From an uncultured Collinsella sp. (lineage in GTDB: Bacteria; Actinomycetota; Coriobacteriia; Coriobacteriales; Coriobacteriaceae): a stretch of 64,000 nucleotides of DNA. How positions within the stretch are numbered: the first letter of the stretch is position 1; every line of letters starts with the position of its first letter. Below the pieces are notes generated by a model, which saw only the letters and a list, made by a program, of their open reading frames with translations, did not search any database and was not told where the DNA came from. A program made the translations under genes and the position numbers. Below are positions 33,376 to 41,945 of this stretch, piece by piece. The stretch spans positions 3,984 through 67,983 of the forward strand of contig CATYLC010000012.1 in NCBI GenBank assembly GCA_958408685.1, given 5' to 3'.

Positions 33376-34461
33376 ATGAAGCCACGTAACATTGCCATCG
33401 CCTGCGGTGTCGCGGGAGTCGCCGTCGGCCTTGCCGCTGCCACCGGTATCGTTTATCACAAGCAAATCAAGTCCGCCGCGTCGCTCAAACGCTTGACCGG
33501 CTACGCGGATGGCTATGACCTGTACGCAATCGACATCGCCTACGACTACGATCTTGATCGCATCATCGCCGCTGGCGTGCGCGACGACCAGGCCTACATC
33601 GATGCCGTGGTGGCGCAGGTGCTGCCCGGTGTGCCGGTACATGTCCAGGCGCCCCAGTTTGCCTGCAGCGCTTTTGTCGCCGTAGATGCCGAAGGCCGCG
33701 TGCGCACCGGTCGCAATTACGACTTTAAGGACGACACCTCAGCGCTGCTGGTGCGCAATCACCCACGCGGCGGCTATGCCTCCATCGGGTTTGCCGCCCT
33801 TAACAACCTGGGCGATAACACTCCGCTTGACTCCGTCGCCGGACGGGCCGCCGCACTCATGGGCCCGTTTGGCCAGCTCGACGGTGTTAACGAATGCGGC
33901 GTGTCCATTGCCGTACTCACTCTGGATTCCAAGCCCTGTGACCAGGACACGCAACGCCCCGTCATCAATACCTCGCTCGCCATCCGTCTGGTGCTCGACC
34001 GTGCCGCCACCACGCAAGAAGCTGTCGACCTGCTTTCCGCCTACGACATGCACGCCATGGCAGGACGCGATTACCACTTCTTTATCAACGACGCCGCCGG
34101 TGACGCGCGCGTAGTAGAGTGGGATCCGCGCGATCCGGACCGCGCTTTCAAAGCGGCTCCTGTACGCCAGGTTACGAACTTCTACGCCTGCTATGGCGAC
34201 GAAGTGCTGCCCAACCAAAAGAATGGCGAGCTGGGCCATGGTAAAGAGCGCGCCGTCGCAATCGCCGATGTCCTTGACGCCCATGTCGGTGCCCAGGACG
34301 AGGCAGTCGCTTGGAAGGCCCTTCGCGCCGCAGCCCAAGAGCCCAATCCGGAAGACATCACCAGCAATACGCAATGGTCGGTCGTCTTTGACAATACCGA
34401 ACCCGCCGCCGCTATTACGCTGCGCCGCCACTGGGGCAACGTCGATGCCTTCGCACTGTAA
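33376..34461 (+). CDS. Membrane-anchored linear amide C-N hydrolase (choloylglycine hydrolase/C45-like)
   Basis: The product is 361 residues. Residues 5-27 are a single hydrophobic segment. The Ntn-hydrolase nucleophile is probably Cys97 (APQFACSAFVAVD), followed by TGRNYDFKD, the counterpart of the RN(M/F)DF motif of bile-salt and penicillin-V hydrolases, and by GGYASIGFAAL. Because the Cys is internal, autoproteolysis would be needed to free it. It might cleave N-acyl amides, conjugated bile acids or peptides; the sequence does not decide. It is divergent from the M18 gene. Confidence 0.78.
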   Translation: MKPRNIAIACGVAGVAVGLAAATGIVYHKQIKSAASLKRLTGYADGYDLYAIDIAYDYDLDRIIAAGVRDDQAYIDAVVAQVLPGVPVHVQAPQFACSAFVAVDAEGRVRTGRNYDFKDDTSALLVRNHPRGGYASIGFAALNNLGDNTPLDSVAGRAAALMGPFGQLDGVNECGVSIAVLTLDSKPCDQDTQRPVINTSLAIRLVLDRAATTQEAVDLLSAYDMHAMAGRDYHFFINDAAGDARVVEWDPRDPDRAFKAAPVRQVTNFYACYGDEVLPNQKNGELGHGKERAVAIADVLDAHVGAQDEAVAWKALRAAAQEPNPEDITSNTQWSVVFDNTEPAAAITLRRHWGNVDAFAL

Positions 34462-34527
34462 GGAGCCAGGCCCGTCGACCTTACGTTCCCTGACGTTGCT
34501 TACATTTCCATACGCTTGAGCTAACAC

Positions 34528-34562
34528 GTTTACCCCCGTATCAACAGTGTGCGGGGGTAAAC
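34528..34562. terminator. Hairpin between the amidase and pfkA genes
   Basis: GTTTACCCCCG and CGGGGGTAAAC around a 13-base loop. The following T content is low, so it could be a weak terminator. Confidence 0.5.
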
Positions 34563-34599
34563 TTATGCGCATGTTATAACTTGCCCGGAAGGATTCATC

Positions 34600-35679
34600 A
34601 TGCTTAGGATCGGTCTTCTTACCAGTGGCGGCGACTGCCAGGCGCTCAACGCCACTATGCGCGGCATCGTCAAAACGCTTATGACAAATAGCGAAGAACC
34701 TATCGAGATCTATGGTTTTGAGGACGGCTACCAGGGCCTTATCTACAGCAGATTCCGCGTCATGACGCCCGCCGATTTTAGCGGCATCCTCACCCGCGGC
34801 GGCACCATCCTGGGCACGAGCCGTACGCCGTTCAAGCGCCTGGATGTTCCCGAGGCCGATGGCGTCGAGAAGGTGCCCGCAATGGTCCACACCTATCATA
34901 AACTGCAGCTCGACTGCCTGTTTATACTGGGTGGCAACGGATCCACCAAGACCGCCAACCGCCTGCGCGAAGAGGGCCTCAACGTTATCGCGCTGCCCAA
35001 GACCATCGATAACGACACCTGGGGCACCGAGTTGACGTTTGGCTTTACCAGCGCCATCGACGTCGCTACCAAGTGCATCGACGACATTCACACCACCGCG
35101 TCGAGTCACGGGCGCGTGTTCGTTATCGAGATCATGGGCCACAAGGTTGGCTGGATCCCGCTGTATGCCGGCGTCGCGGGCGGCGCAGATGTCATCTTGA
35201 TTCCCGAGATTCCCTACGACATGGATAACGTCATCAAGACCATCGAGCATCGCATGGAGACCGGCAGCCGCTTTACTATCGTGGCCGTCGCCGAGGGCGC
35301 TATCTCCAAGGAGGACGCGGCGCTGTCCAAGAAGGAGTACAAGAAGAAGCTCGCCGAGCGCACGAGCCCGTCAATCGTGTACGACATCGCCAAGGAGATC
35401 GAGGCCAAGACCGGTCGCGAGACCCGCGTCGCCATCCCCGGCCACACGCAGCGCGGCGGTCAGCCCGACGCCCAGGACCGCATCTTTGCGACTCAGTGCG
35501 GCGTCGAGGCAGCGCTCGGCTGCCTGCGCGGCGAGTTTGGCTACATGATTGCCCTGCGCGACGGCAAGATGTGCCACATGCCGCTCGAGGATGTCGCCGG
35601 CAAGCTCAAGTTTGTCGACCCCCAGAGCGATCTGGTGCGCGAGGCCAAGGCGCTGGGCATCAGCTTCGGCGACGAATAG
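34600..35679 (+). CDS. pfkA: 6-Phosphofructokinase
   Basis: The product is 359 residues. The nucleotide loop is TSGGDCQALNA (usually GGDAPGMNA). The phosphoryl-donor loops are LGGNGSTKTANRL and LPKTIDNDTWGTELTFGF with catalytic Asp in TIDND. At the two donor-specificity sites it has Gly (as in ATP enzymes) and Lys (as in PPi enzymes), so ATP versus PPi cannot be called. The sugar-phosphate site IMGHKVGW and IPGHTQRGG are present. A key glycolytic enzyme. Its last two codons and stop lie within a large palindrome. Confidence 0.92.
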   Translation: MLRIGLLTSGGDCQALNATMRGIVKTLMTNSEEPIEIYGFEDGYQGLIYSRFRVMTPADFSGILTRGGTILGTSRTPFKRLDVPEADGVEKVPAMVHTYHKLQLDCLFILGGNGSTKTANRLREEGLNVIALPKTIDNDTWGTELTFGFTSAIDVATKCIDDIHTTASSHGRVFVIEIMGHKVGWIPLYAGVAGGADVILIPEIPYDMDNVIKTIEHRMETGSRFTIVAVAEGAISKEDAALSKKEYKKKLAERTSPSIVYDIAKEIEAKTGRETRVAIPGHTQRGGQPDAQDRIFATQCGVEAALGCLRGEFGYMIALRDGKMCHMPLEDVAGKLKFVDPQSDLVREAKALGISFGDE

Positions 35680-35855
35680 CCTCGGCTGGAACCGCCCCCA
35701 TCGGAGCCCCTAGGGCTTACCTCCCAAATCGTCCTCGGACATGTCAGGACCCCGCCGTGCGCTTCGCGCGGCGGGATCCTTCCGTCCTGCGGAAAGATTT
35801 GGGAGGTAAGCCCTGGGGCCTCCTGCGGTAACTAGGGAGGCCGAGGCTATTCGTC
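35671..35855. repeat. Large palindromic element E1 (conserved internal loop family)
   Basis: Outer arms 35671-35686/35840-35855 (16 bp) include the pfkA stop codon. Inner arms 35713-35730/35796-35813 are 18 bp and perfect. Apical stem is 35746-35757/35769-35780. The unpaired internal loop is GTCCTCGGACATG on one side and CCTGCGGAAA on the other, matching elements at 48837 and 54266. Confidence 0.8.
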
Positions 35856-35864
35856 TTCTTGCTG

Positions 35865-36172
35865 CGGGTGCCTAGGGTGGGGTGCAGCGTGCATTTTTGG
35901 GAGTTTTCAGCAGCCGTGGGTGCCTGCATACTGGATTTTGGGCGAAAAGCAGGCGCCATGAGCCGCATACTGTAAAAATGAGCGATCCTTGAGGTGCCGA
36001 GGGCTCATAATCAAGGCTTTCAACGCGGTTTTGTGCACCCATTCCCGCGCCCGCGGACTCCGGGATGCTGAATACTCCGGGATTTGCACGCCGCCCCCTG
36101 GGGTACCCGTGGGCAAAAAGCAACCACCCAGCCGAAATATGCATCCGGCGGGGCGGTTTATGCAGTACAGCG
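35865..36172. repeat. 310-bp dispersed repeat, copy 1
   Basis: It aligns end to end with 38032-38341 with scattered substitutions (for example GCATTTTTGGGAGTTTTCAG and GCCTGCATACTGGATTTTGG are shared). Copy 1 lies just downstream of a minus-strand gene, in the same orientation as copy 2. Its terminal hairpin has a decayed left arm. Confidence 0.8.
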
Positions 36173-36192
36173 GCGTTGGATGCGCATGTCGC

Positions 36193-36522
36193 TCAGCGTT
36201 CTTGCCGACCGATGCAACGTCGTGCGTAGCCATTAATGTCTTCGGTGAAACCGTCAAGGTCGTCGAGCGTGATAACGTTATCGGAAAGCAAGTTGGCTAT
36301 CTCATAACGCATGGTGCTGCGGCGAATATCGTTCACAAGCACTCCTGAGGACAGCTTGTCCCTATTGATACGCTCTTCTAACGCCCAAAATCTACTGGAC
36401 GCTTCACTGCCACCGTTCAGTATCTCGATGTACTGGCCGATGAGCATTTCCATATAGCTTTCTTGCCATTTTGGGAGCAGCTCTTTAAACAGCTTCCAGT
36501 CGCTTTCAGTTACCTCGCCCAT
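36193..36522 (-). CDS. Small conserved hypothetical protein
   Basis: The product is 109 residues from ATG 36522, which has GGAGG seven bases upstream. It begins MGEVTESDWKLFKELLPKW and continues MEMLIGQYIEILNGG. From memory this resembles a soluble family common in Clostridia and sometimes mislabelled multidrug transporter; there is no membrane segment. The fold appears all-helical. The function is unknown. Confidence 0.72.
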   Translation of the reverse strand: MGEVTESDWKLFKELLPKWQESYMEMLIGQYIEILNGGSEASSRFWALEERINRDKLSSGVLVNDIRRSTMRYEIANLLSDNVITLDDLDGFTEDINGYARRCIGRQER

Positions 36523-36970
36523 ATTGCCTCCGTTCACCAAACAGACTTAGCCATTCGATTTTTATTCTATTTGGTATTTTCGCTCACAGCCGTGGATGAG
36601 GGGACCATCGGTCTTCGAGTTCGAGCTTGAATGAACCGTTTGCTACAAAATGCGCCTAATTACTACGATGATTCGAATGCCTTCGACCATGCCGAAAAGG
36701 GTGAAAGTAAAACCGCAGGTAGAAAGCTTGCCGATTTTTGAAAAAGATGGGTGTGGTCGGCCTCATCGAGTTCATCGTAGTAAATCGGCCTTTTTCTTGG
36801 CATGCGGCGAGTTAAATGCCAGTTCCCGTGTTGGAATTGCCCTGTCCATTCGTGAGTTGCGGTGAAATCGGGACTGTTAGACGCTCCAAGGTCCTCAACG
36901 GTCCGTATTTCACCGCAACTTGGAAGGGGCGAGCGGCGTTGGCCAAGCATTGTTGACGGGTTGGAACGGC
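36523..36970. other. Intergenic region between two minus-strand genes
   Basis: It contains the AGTTGCGGTGA-type inverted repeat at 36855-36920. I saw nothing else convincing; short frames here look random. Confidence 0.5.
36855..36920. repeat. Inverted repeat, AGTTGCGGTGA family copy 2
   Basis: AGTTGCGGTGAAAT (36855-36868) and ATTTCACCGCAACT (36907-36920), with weaker pairing inside. The outer 11 bases equal those of 28537-28603, while inner bases and loop differ. Confidence 0.7.
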
Positions 36971-37891
36971 TTAGGCTTGTTTGCGGCGCTTCCATTGCTT
37001 TCGGCACCAGCACATGAGTGCCTCTATGAAGGGAATCGTGATGAGGATGACCCATGCGGGATGGGGCTGTGCCAAACAAAGCCACATATAGAGGAACCAG
37101 GCAATGGCGGCTGTTGCACAGACGACGCCGATCAGCTTGGAGAGATGATGTCGGTCGATAAAGTCGCCCATCGCCTCGTAGACGGGAATCAGAAAGACCA
37201 GAAAGAGCCCCATACCCCACGTGCCGCAGATGATGCCGAGCGCGAGATAGGCGAGGACGACAAGTGCAGGAAAGGGAAACTCGTTCCATGCGCGACCGAT
37301 CTTGGTGTGGAAATGCTTGCCATGATGGTCGAGCTTGTCGTGTGCCTCTTTCCAGCTGGAAAACGTCTCGCCGTCGATGGTGACGGTGCCGTCGTCATTG
37401 GTATGTACGCTGTGTCCATCGTCCTCTAGCGTATCGATATGCAATCCGCCCGGCCCCACATGGACCTCTTCACCCTTGCGCTCGTTAGCCACGTGGATGC
37501 CGCTCCAACCAACATGAACCTCTTCACCTTTGTTGGGGTCGACGACGTGAATGCCGCGTGCAAGGGAAATGTCGACAAGTGGCTTGCCGTCAGGATCCAC
37601 GTGCTCGGTAGAAGACTCGGTGCCTTCAGTCTCGTCGTAATTATTTGCGTCAACGTCATCGTCGGCCGAGGTGTCGACATCGCTAGCCGCTTCCCCATAT
37701 AGCAACTCATCCAGTGACACGCCATACAGCGCGGCGAGTGCAATAAGGTTATCGGTATCGGGCGAGGATTCGCTGCGTTCCCATTTGCTGACAGCTTGGC
37801 GGCTTACGCCCAACTGGGCAGCAAGAGCCTCCTGGGAAAGACCGGCAGCTCTGCGGCGATCGACGAGGCGCTGTGCCATCGCAAGATCCAT
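36971..37891 (-). CDS. XRE-family regulator with membrane C-terminus
   Basis: The product is 306 residues from ATG 37891 (AAAGGAA upstream). Residues 5-60 form an XRE helix-turn-helix (LSQEALAAQLGVSRQAVSKWERSES). An acidic linker follows, then three short repeats around HVVDPNKGEEVHVG, HVANERKGEEVHVG and VHTNDDGTVTIDG. Residues about 200-295 carry three or four membrane spans with a basic end (CRKQWKRRKQA). A membrane-tethered regulator is implied. The signal and target are unknown. Confidence 0.85.
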   Translation of the reverse strand: MDLAMAQRLVDRRRAAGLSQEALAAQLGVSRQAVSKWERSESSPDTDNLIALAALYGVSLDELLYGEAASDVDTSADDDVDANNYDETEGTESSTEHVDPDGKPLVDISLARGIHVVDPNKGEEVHVGWSGIHVANERKGEEVHVGPGGLHIDTLEDDGHSVHTNDDGTVTIDGETFSSWKEAHDKLDHHGKHFHTKIGRAWNEFPFPALVVLAYLALGIICGTWGMGLFLVFLIPVYEAMGDFIDRHHLSKLIGVVCATAAIAWFLYMWLCLAQPHPAWVILITIPFIEALMCWCRKQWKRRKQA

Positions 37892-38031
37892 AGTGGTTCC
37901 TTTCATGTGGCGACCGTAATCGAATGAGCCGAGTATGCCGAGAATAACCGGTAGCGACCACCATTTCTAGTTAGAATCTGCCCCAACCCTACCGCAACTT
38001 ACTATCAGGCCACGCACCCGCAGAGTAGCTA

Positions 38032-38341
38032 CGGGTGCCTAGGGTAGGATGCGGCGTGCATTTTTGGGAGTTTTCAGCAGCCGAGGGTGCCTGCATACTG
38101 GATTTTGGGCGAAAGGCGGGCGCTATGGGTCGCGTTCTGTAAAAAATGGCCAGCTCTTGAGGCGTTGGGGCTCAGAATCAGGGCTTCCAGCGCTGTTTTG
38201 TGCGTCCGATCCCGCGCCCTCGGACTCCGGGATGCTGAAAACTCCAGAATTTGCCCGCCGCCCCCTGGGGTACCTGCAGGCAAAAAGCAACCGCCCCGCC
38301 GAAATATGCAATCGGCGGGGCGGTTTATGCAATAAAGCGGC
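38032..38341. repeat. 310-bp dispersed repeat, copy 2
   Basis: Homologue of 35865-36172. It lies downstream of the FtsX-like permease gene (minus strand). It ends in a perfect 14-bp hairpin (38289-38302/38312-38325). Confidence 0.8.
38282..38325 (-). terminator. Terminator within repeat copy 2
   Basis: AACCGCCCCGCCGA and TCGGCGGGGCGGTT; read leftward it is followed by GCTTTTTG. Suits the end of the permease transcript. Confidence 0.7.
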
Positions 38342-38384
38342 TGTGACACGTCACAGCTCGCTACAGTTTGAATCCCAGAACAGG

Positions 38385-41150
38385 CTACTCTGCGCTCTTG
38401 AGGGCGCCGACCATGTCGATCTTGTTGAGGGTACGATTGGTAGCGAGGTTGACGATAAACGTAAAGCCAAAGGAAAGCACCACGGCAAGCACGTAGCTCA
38501 GCGGCTCGACTTCGACGTCAAAGTACAGCGACGGCATCTGCAAAATGTACGTAAAACTCTCGGCCAGCAAGCCGCCCAGCGGCACGCCCAGCGCAGCGCC
38601 AATCGCCGTGAGGATCAACGTCTCCTTGTTGACGTAATGGTGCACCTCACCGCGACGGAAGCCCAACACCTTAATGGTCGCCAGCTCGCGCTCGCGCTCG
38701 GAGATATTCGTGTTGGACAGCGTAAACACCACCACAAACGATAGGCACGCCGCCATGAAGGTCACGAGCACCACGACCGAATTGATAATCGTAAAGTTCG
38801 CCTCATAGTTTTCCCAATGCTCGGCCGTACTCGAAATCGTAAGCCAACCGTCACTCTTAAGATTCTTGCTAAACGCAATCTGGTCGGCCGACGAACCCTT
38901 AAGCAGCACAAAGACGCCGTTAAGACGTGCGCTTCGACCGAACGCGCGCTCATAGGTGCCCTGCGTCATGTAAAGCGTGTTGCCCAGATAGTTAAGCGAA
39001 ATGTCGCTGACTTTGACCTTGGCAACATTGAGCGACGAATCCTGGACGTGAGCCGTATCGCCCGGCTGAATCCCCAGCACCAGCTGTGAACTTTTGCTCA
39101 GATACACGTCTCCGTCACGCAAAGGCAGCGGTTCTTTGGACTCATCCTCCAGACGCACGTAATCGCCCAAGTCACTCGTGCGGTTATCGGGCACCACGAT
39201 CAGCTGCACGGTCTCGCTCTTGCCGCCAAACGTAAAGGTGACGTTGTCGGTCATAATCGGCAGGGTCGAGGTCACGGTCACGTTGAAATCATTGGCCGCG
39301 CTGCGCTCATCCAATGCCGCGCACGTCTGCGAAAAATCGTCGGGATTGGCGACCGCCAGCAGGTCGTAGCGCGTGATATGCCCGTACTGTTTGGGCGAAA
39401 GCGCCACCGACGTGTCGCGAATGCCCATACCGCAGATCACGAGCGCCGTGCAGCCGGCGATACCGAAGATGGTCATAAAAGCGCGCTTTTTGTAGCGGAA
39501 CAGGTTACGTGCTGCCACCTTGTTCAAAAAGCCCATGCGGCGCCAGATAAAGCCGATGCGCTCAAGCAAGATGCGAGAGCCGGCGCGTGGGGCCTTGGGA
39601 CGCATGAGCGAGGCCGGGGTCTCGGCCATCTCGTGGCGGCAGGCGATAATCGTAGCGCCCACCACGCCCACGGCAAACAGCGCCGCCGAGACGATTGAGG
39701 ACACGATGTCGTACGAGAGCAGCATCTGAGGCAGCGAGTACATGTCGTCGAACACCGTAAACAGGAACAGCGGCAGGCCCACAAATCCGATGATGTTGCC
39801 GAGCACGCCGCCGATCAGACATGCCCACAGCGCATAGTCCACGTATTTGGACAGGATGCGCTCGCGTGAATAGCCAAGCGCCTTGTACAGGCCAATAAGC
39901 GTGCGCTCCTCCTCGACCATGCGCGTGGCGGTGGTAAGACTGATGAGCACAGCGACGACAAAGAAGATAAATGGGAAAACCGTGGCGATGGCCTCGATCG
40001 AAGAACTGTCGCTCTCGACGCTCGAGTAGCTTGCGATGTTACCGCGGTCCTGAATGTACCAGGTGCATTCGCCCAGATCGGAAAGCTCGGCGCGGGCATC
40101 GGCAAAATGCTGGTCGGCGGCGGCGCGGCGCTGGTCCAACTCGGCCTGAGCCTGGACGCGCTCCTCGCTGCCCTCGGCCATACGGTTGATGTTATCCTGC
40201 TCGATCCCAAAGAGCATGGCGGCCTGACGCTCGGCCGTATCCAAGCTTGTCGGCGTGTCAACCGTCAACTCCTGGACGCGCGCCTTCTCACGCTCCTCGC
40301 GGATCTTCTCGATATTGCCTTTGACCTCGTTGATCTTTGTCGTGTAGGCATCTGAATAGGAGTTAAGACTCTTGGCTCCCTCGACGATCACGTGGACTGC
40401 GGAGTAGGAAGAAGATGTCGCGGCATCCTCGCTCACATAGAACTTATAGTCCGCAGCCGAAGCAGCGCGAAAGGCGTTGACTGTCGAGTCGGAGCTCACG
40501 TCGGTAGGATCGAGGACCTCGGCCGTAATGGTGTAATCGCCCGCGGCAAACTGATCCTTGGCACTTTGGTTGGACGAGCTCGCGTCATTGGCGGCAAAGC
40601 TCACGGTATCGCCGAGCTTTTTGCCCGAAGCCTTCAGGAACTTCGATGTCACCGCAACCTCATCGGCGCTCTCGGGCAAATCGCCGTTCACGAGCACCGG
40701 CTGATCGATGTTCTCCTTGGAGAGACTTTGCACGACCACGCGCTCGCGCGTTGTGCCCACGGCGGTGTAGGCGGTCTCGGTGTAGATGCCCTCGACCGTC
40801 TCGACGCCGTCGACCTCTTGGATAGCCGCGAGATCGTCGCGCGTAAGGCCATAGGTCGACTGCACGTTAATGTCATAGACATTCTGCTGGTCAAAATAGG
40901 CGTCGACCGAATCGCACAAATCCTCGCAGCCCGCCTTAAGGCCGCACATCACGCTCACGCCAAGCGCAGTGATGACCACGATAGATAGGAAGCGCTTAAG
41001 ACTGCCCCGAATCGTGCGGTAGATGCCACGGCGAAAAACCGTCGGCACCATATCGTTTGAGCTTTGAGCGGTACGGTAGGTCGCGAACTCCCGGTCGCGG
41101 CCCGCGTGCTCCGTATCGTGGTTTTGGCTGTTTTGGCAATCTTGGTCCAT
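38385..41150 (-). CDS. FtsX-like ABC transporter permease (large, two-domain)
   Basis: The product is about 921 residues from ATG 41150. A cytoplasmic tail leads into a span near residue 60 (FLSIVVITALGVSVMCG), a large extracellular region, then FtsX-type triple spans in the middle (IATVFPFIFFVVAVLISLTT onward) and again at the C-terminus (INSVVVLVTFMAACLSFVVV onward). The extracytoplasmic loop includes a helical, charged hairpin. With the adjacent ATPase it forms a MacB/Lol-like mechanotransmission or lipid/peptide exporter. The start is uncertain; GTG 41162 overlaps the ATPase stop. Confidence 0.88.
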   Translation of the reverse strand: MDQDCQNSQNHDTEHAGRDREFATYRTAQSSNDMVPTVFRRGIYRTIRGSLKRFLSIVVITALGVSVMCGLKAGCEDLCDSVDAYFDQQNVYDINVQSTYGLTRDDLAAIQEVDGVETVEGIYTETAYTAVGTTRERVVVQSLSKENIDQPVLVNGDLPESADEVAVTSKFLKASGKKLGDTVSFAANDASSSNQSAKDQFAAGDYTITAEVLDPTDVSSDSTVNAFRAASAADYKFYVSEDAATSSSYSAVHVIVEGAKSLNSYSDAYTTKINEVKGNIEKIREEREKARVQELTVDTPTSLDTAERQAAMLFGIEQDNINRMAEGSEERVQAQAELDQRRAAADQHFADARAELSDLGECTWYIQDRGNIASYSSVESDSSSIEAIATVFPFIFFVVAVLISLTTATRMVEEERTLIGLYKALGYSRERILSKYVDYALWACLIGGVLGNIIGFVGLPLFLFTVFDDMYSLPQMLLSYDIVSSIVSAALFAVGVVGATIIACRHEMAETPASLMRPKAPRAGSRILLERIGFIWRRMGFLNKVAARNLFRYKKRAFMTIFGIAGCTALVICGMGIRDTSVALSPKQYGHITRYDLLAVANPDDFSQTCAALDERSAANDFNVTVTSTLPIMTDNVTFTFGGKSETVQLIVVPDNRTSDLGDYVRLEDESKEPLPLRDGDVYLSKSSQLVLGIQPGDTAHVQDSSLNVAKVKVSDISLNYLGNTLYMTQGTYERAFGRSARLNGVFVLLKGSSADQIAFSKNLKSDGWLTISSTAEHWENYEANFTIINSVVVLVTFMAACLSFVVVFTLSNTNISERERELATIKVLGFRRGEVHHYVNKETLILTAIGAALGVPLGGLLAESFTYILQMPSLYFDVEVEPLSYVLAVVLSFGFTFIVNLATNRTLNKIDMVGALKSAE

Positions 41151-41155
41151 GGGCG

Positions 41156-41857
41156 CTACCACTCGATCGTCTCGATAGGCACGGGATTTTGCTGGACCGT
41201 CTCGCTCTCCACGCGGCCGCTCTTAAAGCGGATCAGGCGATCGGCCATGGGCGCCAGCGCGGAGTTGTGGGTGATGATAATGACCGTGATGTCCTGCTTG
41301 CGGCAGGTGTCCTGTAGCAACTGCAAGATCTGCTTGCCGGTTTTGTAGTCGAGTGCACCCGTGGGCTCGTCGCACAAAAGCAGCTTGGGATTCTTGGCCA
41401 GTGCGCGGGCAATGGACACGCGCTGCTGCTCGCCGCCCGAAAGCTGTGCCGGAAAGTTGCCCAGGCGCTCGCCCAGGCCAACCTGACGAAGCGTCTGTTC
41501 GGCATCAAGCGAATCGGGGCAGATCTGAGCCGCGAGCTCAACGTTTTCGAGGGCCGTCAAGTTGGGGACCAGATTGTAGAACTGGAAGACGAAGCCGACG
41601 TCGGCGCGGCGGTATTCCACGAGCTGCGCCTCGTTGGCGGAGCTCACGTCGCGCCCGTCCACCGTCACGGTGCCGGAAGTCGCCGTATCCATGCCGCCCA
41701 GGATGTTGAGCGCCGTGGTCTTGCCGGCACCCGAAGCACCCAGAATGATGGCGAGCTCACCGCGCTCGACCGTAAAACTCGCGCCGTCGAGCGCGTGAAT
41801 GCGGGCGTCGCCCTCGCCGTATGCCTTGATGACGTCTTTGAATTCGATATAAGCCAT
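41156..41857 (-). CDS. MacB/LolD-type ABC transporter ATPase
   Basis: The product is 233 residues. Walker A is GASGAGKTT, the Q-loop FVFQFYNLVPNLT, the signature LSGGEQQR, Walker B LLLCDEPTGALDYKT and the H-loop IITHNS. The gene ends five bases before ATG of the permease. It drives the FtsX-like permease. A two-component system follows upstream in transcription order, separated by the 45-bp repeat copy d. Confidence 0.93.
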   Translation of the reverse strand: MAYIEFKDVIKAYGEGDARIHALDGASFTVERGELAIILGASGAGKTTALNILGGMDTATSGTVTVDGRDVSSANEAQLVEYRRADVGFVFQFYNLVPNLTALENVELAAQICPDSLDAEQTLRQVGLGERLGNFPAQLSGGEQQRVSIARALAKNPKLLLCDEPTGALDYKTGKQILQLLQDTCRKQDITVIIITHNSALAPMADRLIRFKSGRVESETVQQNPVPIETIEW

Positions 41858-41906
41858 CGATTAATTCCCATCTGGTCGGATAACTCCTTAGTATTACCCA
41901 TTTCGC

Positions 41907-41945
41907 ACCGACCAAAAAGGGACAGGTTCATTTTGGCAGGTTTTA
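41907..41945. repeat. 45-bp hairpin repeat, copy d (inverted)
   Basis: GACCAAAAAGGGACAGG then TTCATTTTGGCAGGTTTTA. It is oriented opposite to copies a-c. It overlaps and supplies the TAA stop of the histidine kinase gene (41943-41945). Confidence 0.75.

Noticed and set aside
36650..36865. Short plus-strand ORF in the gap before the XRE gene
   Set aside because: No ribosome site, random-like composition and overlap with the inverted repeat.
35907..38349. Conserved open frame of about 90-116 residues in both 310-bp repeats
   Set aside because: No ribosome site or shared start, poor composition, and the two reading frames differ at their ends. Kept as a non-coding repeat, with selection analysis suggested.
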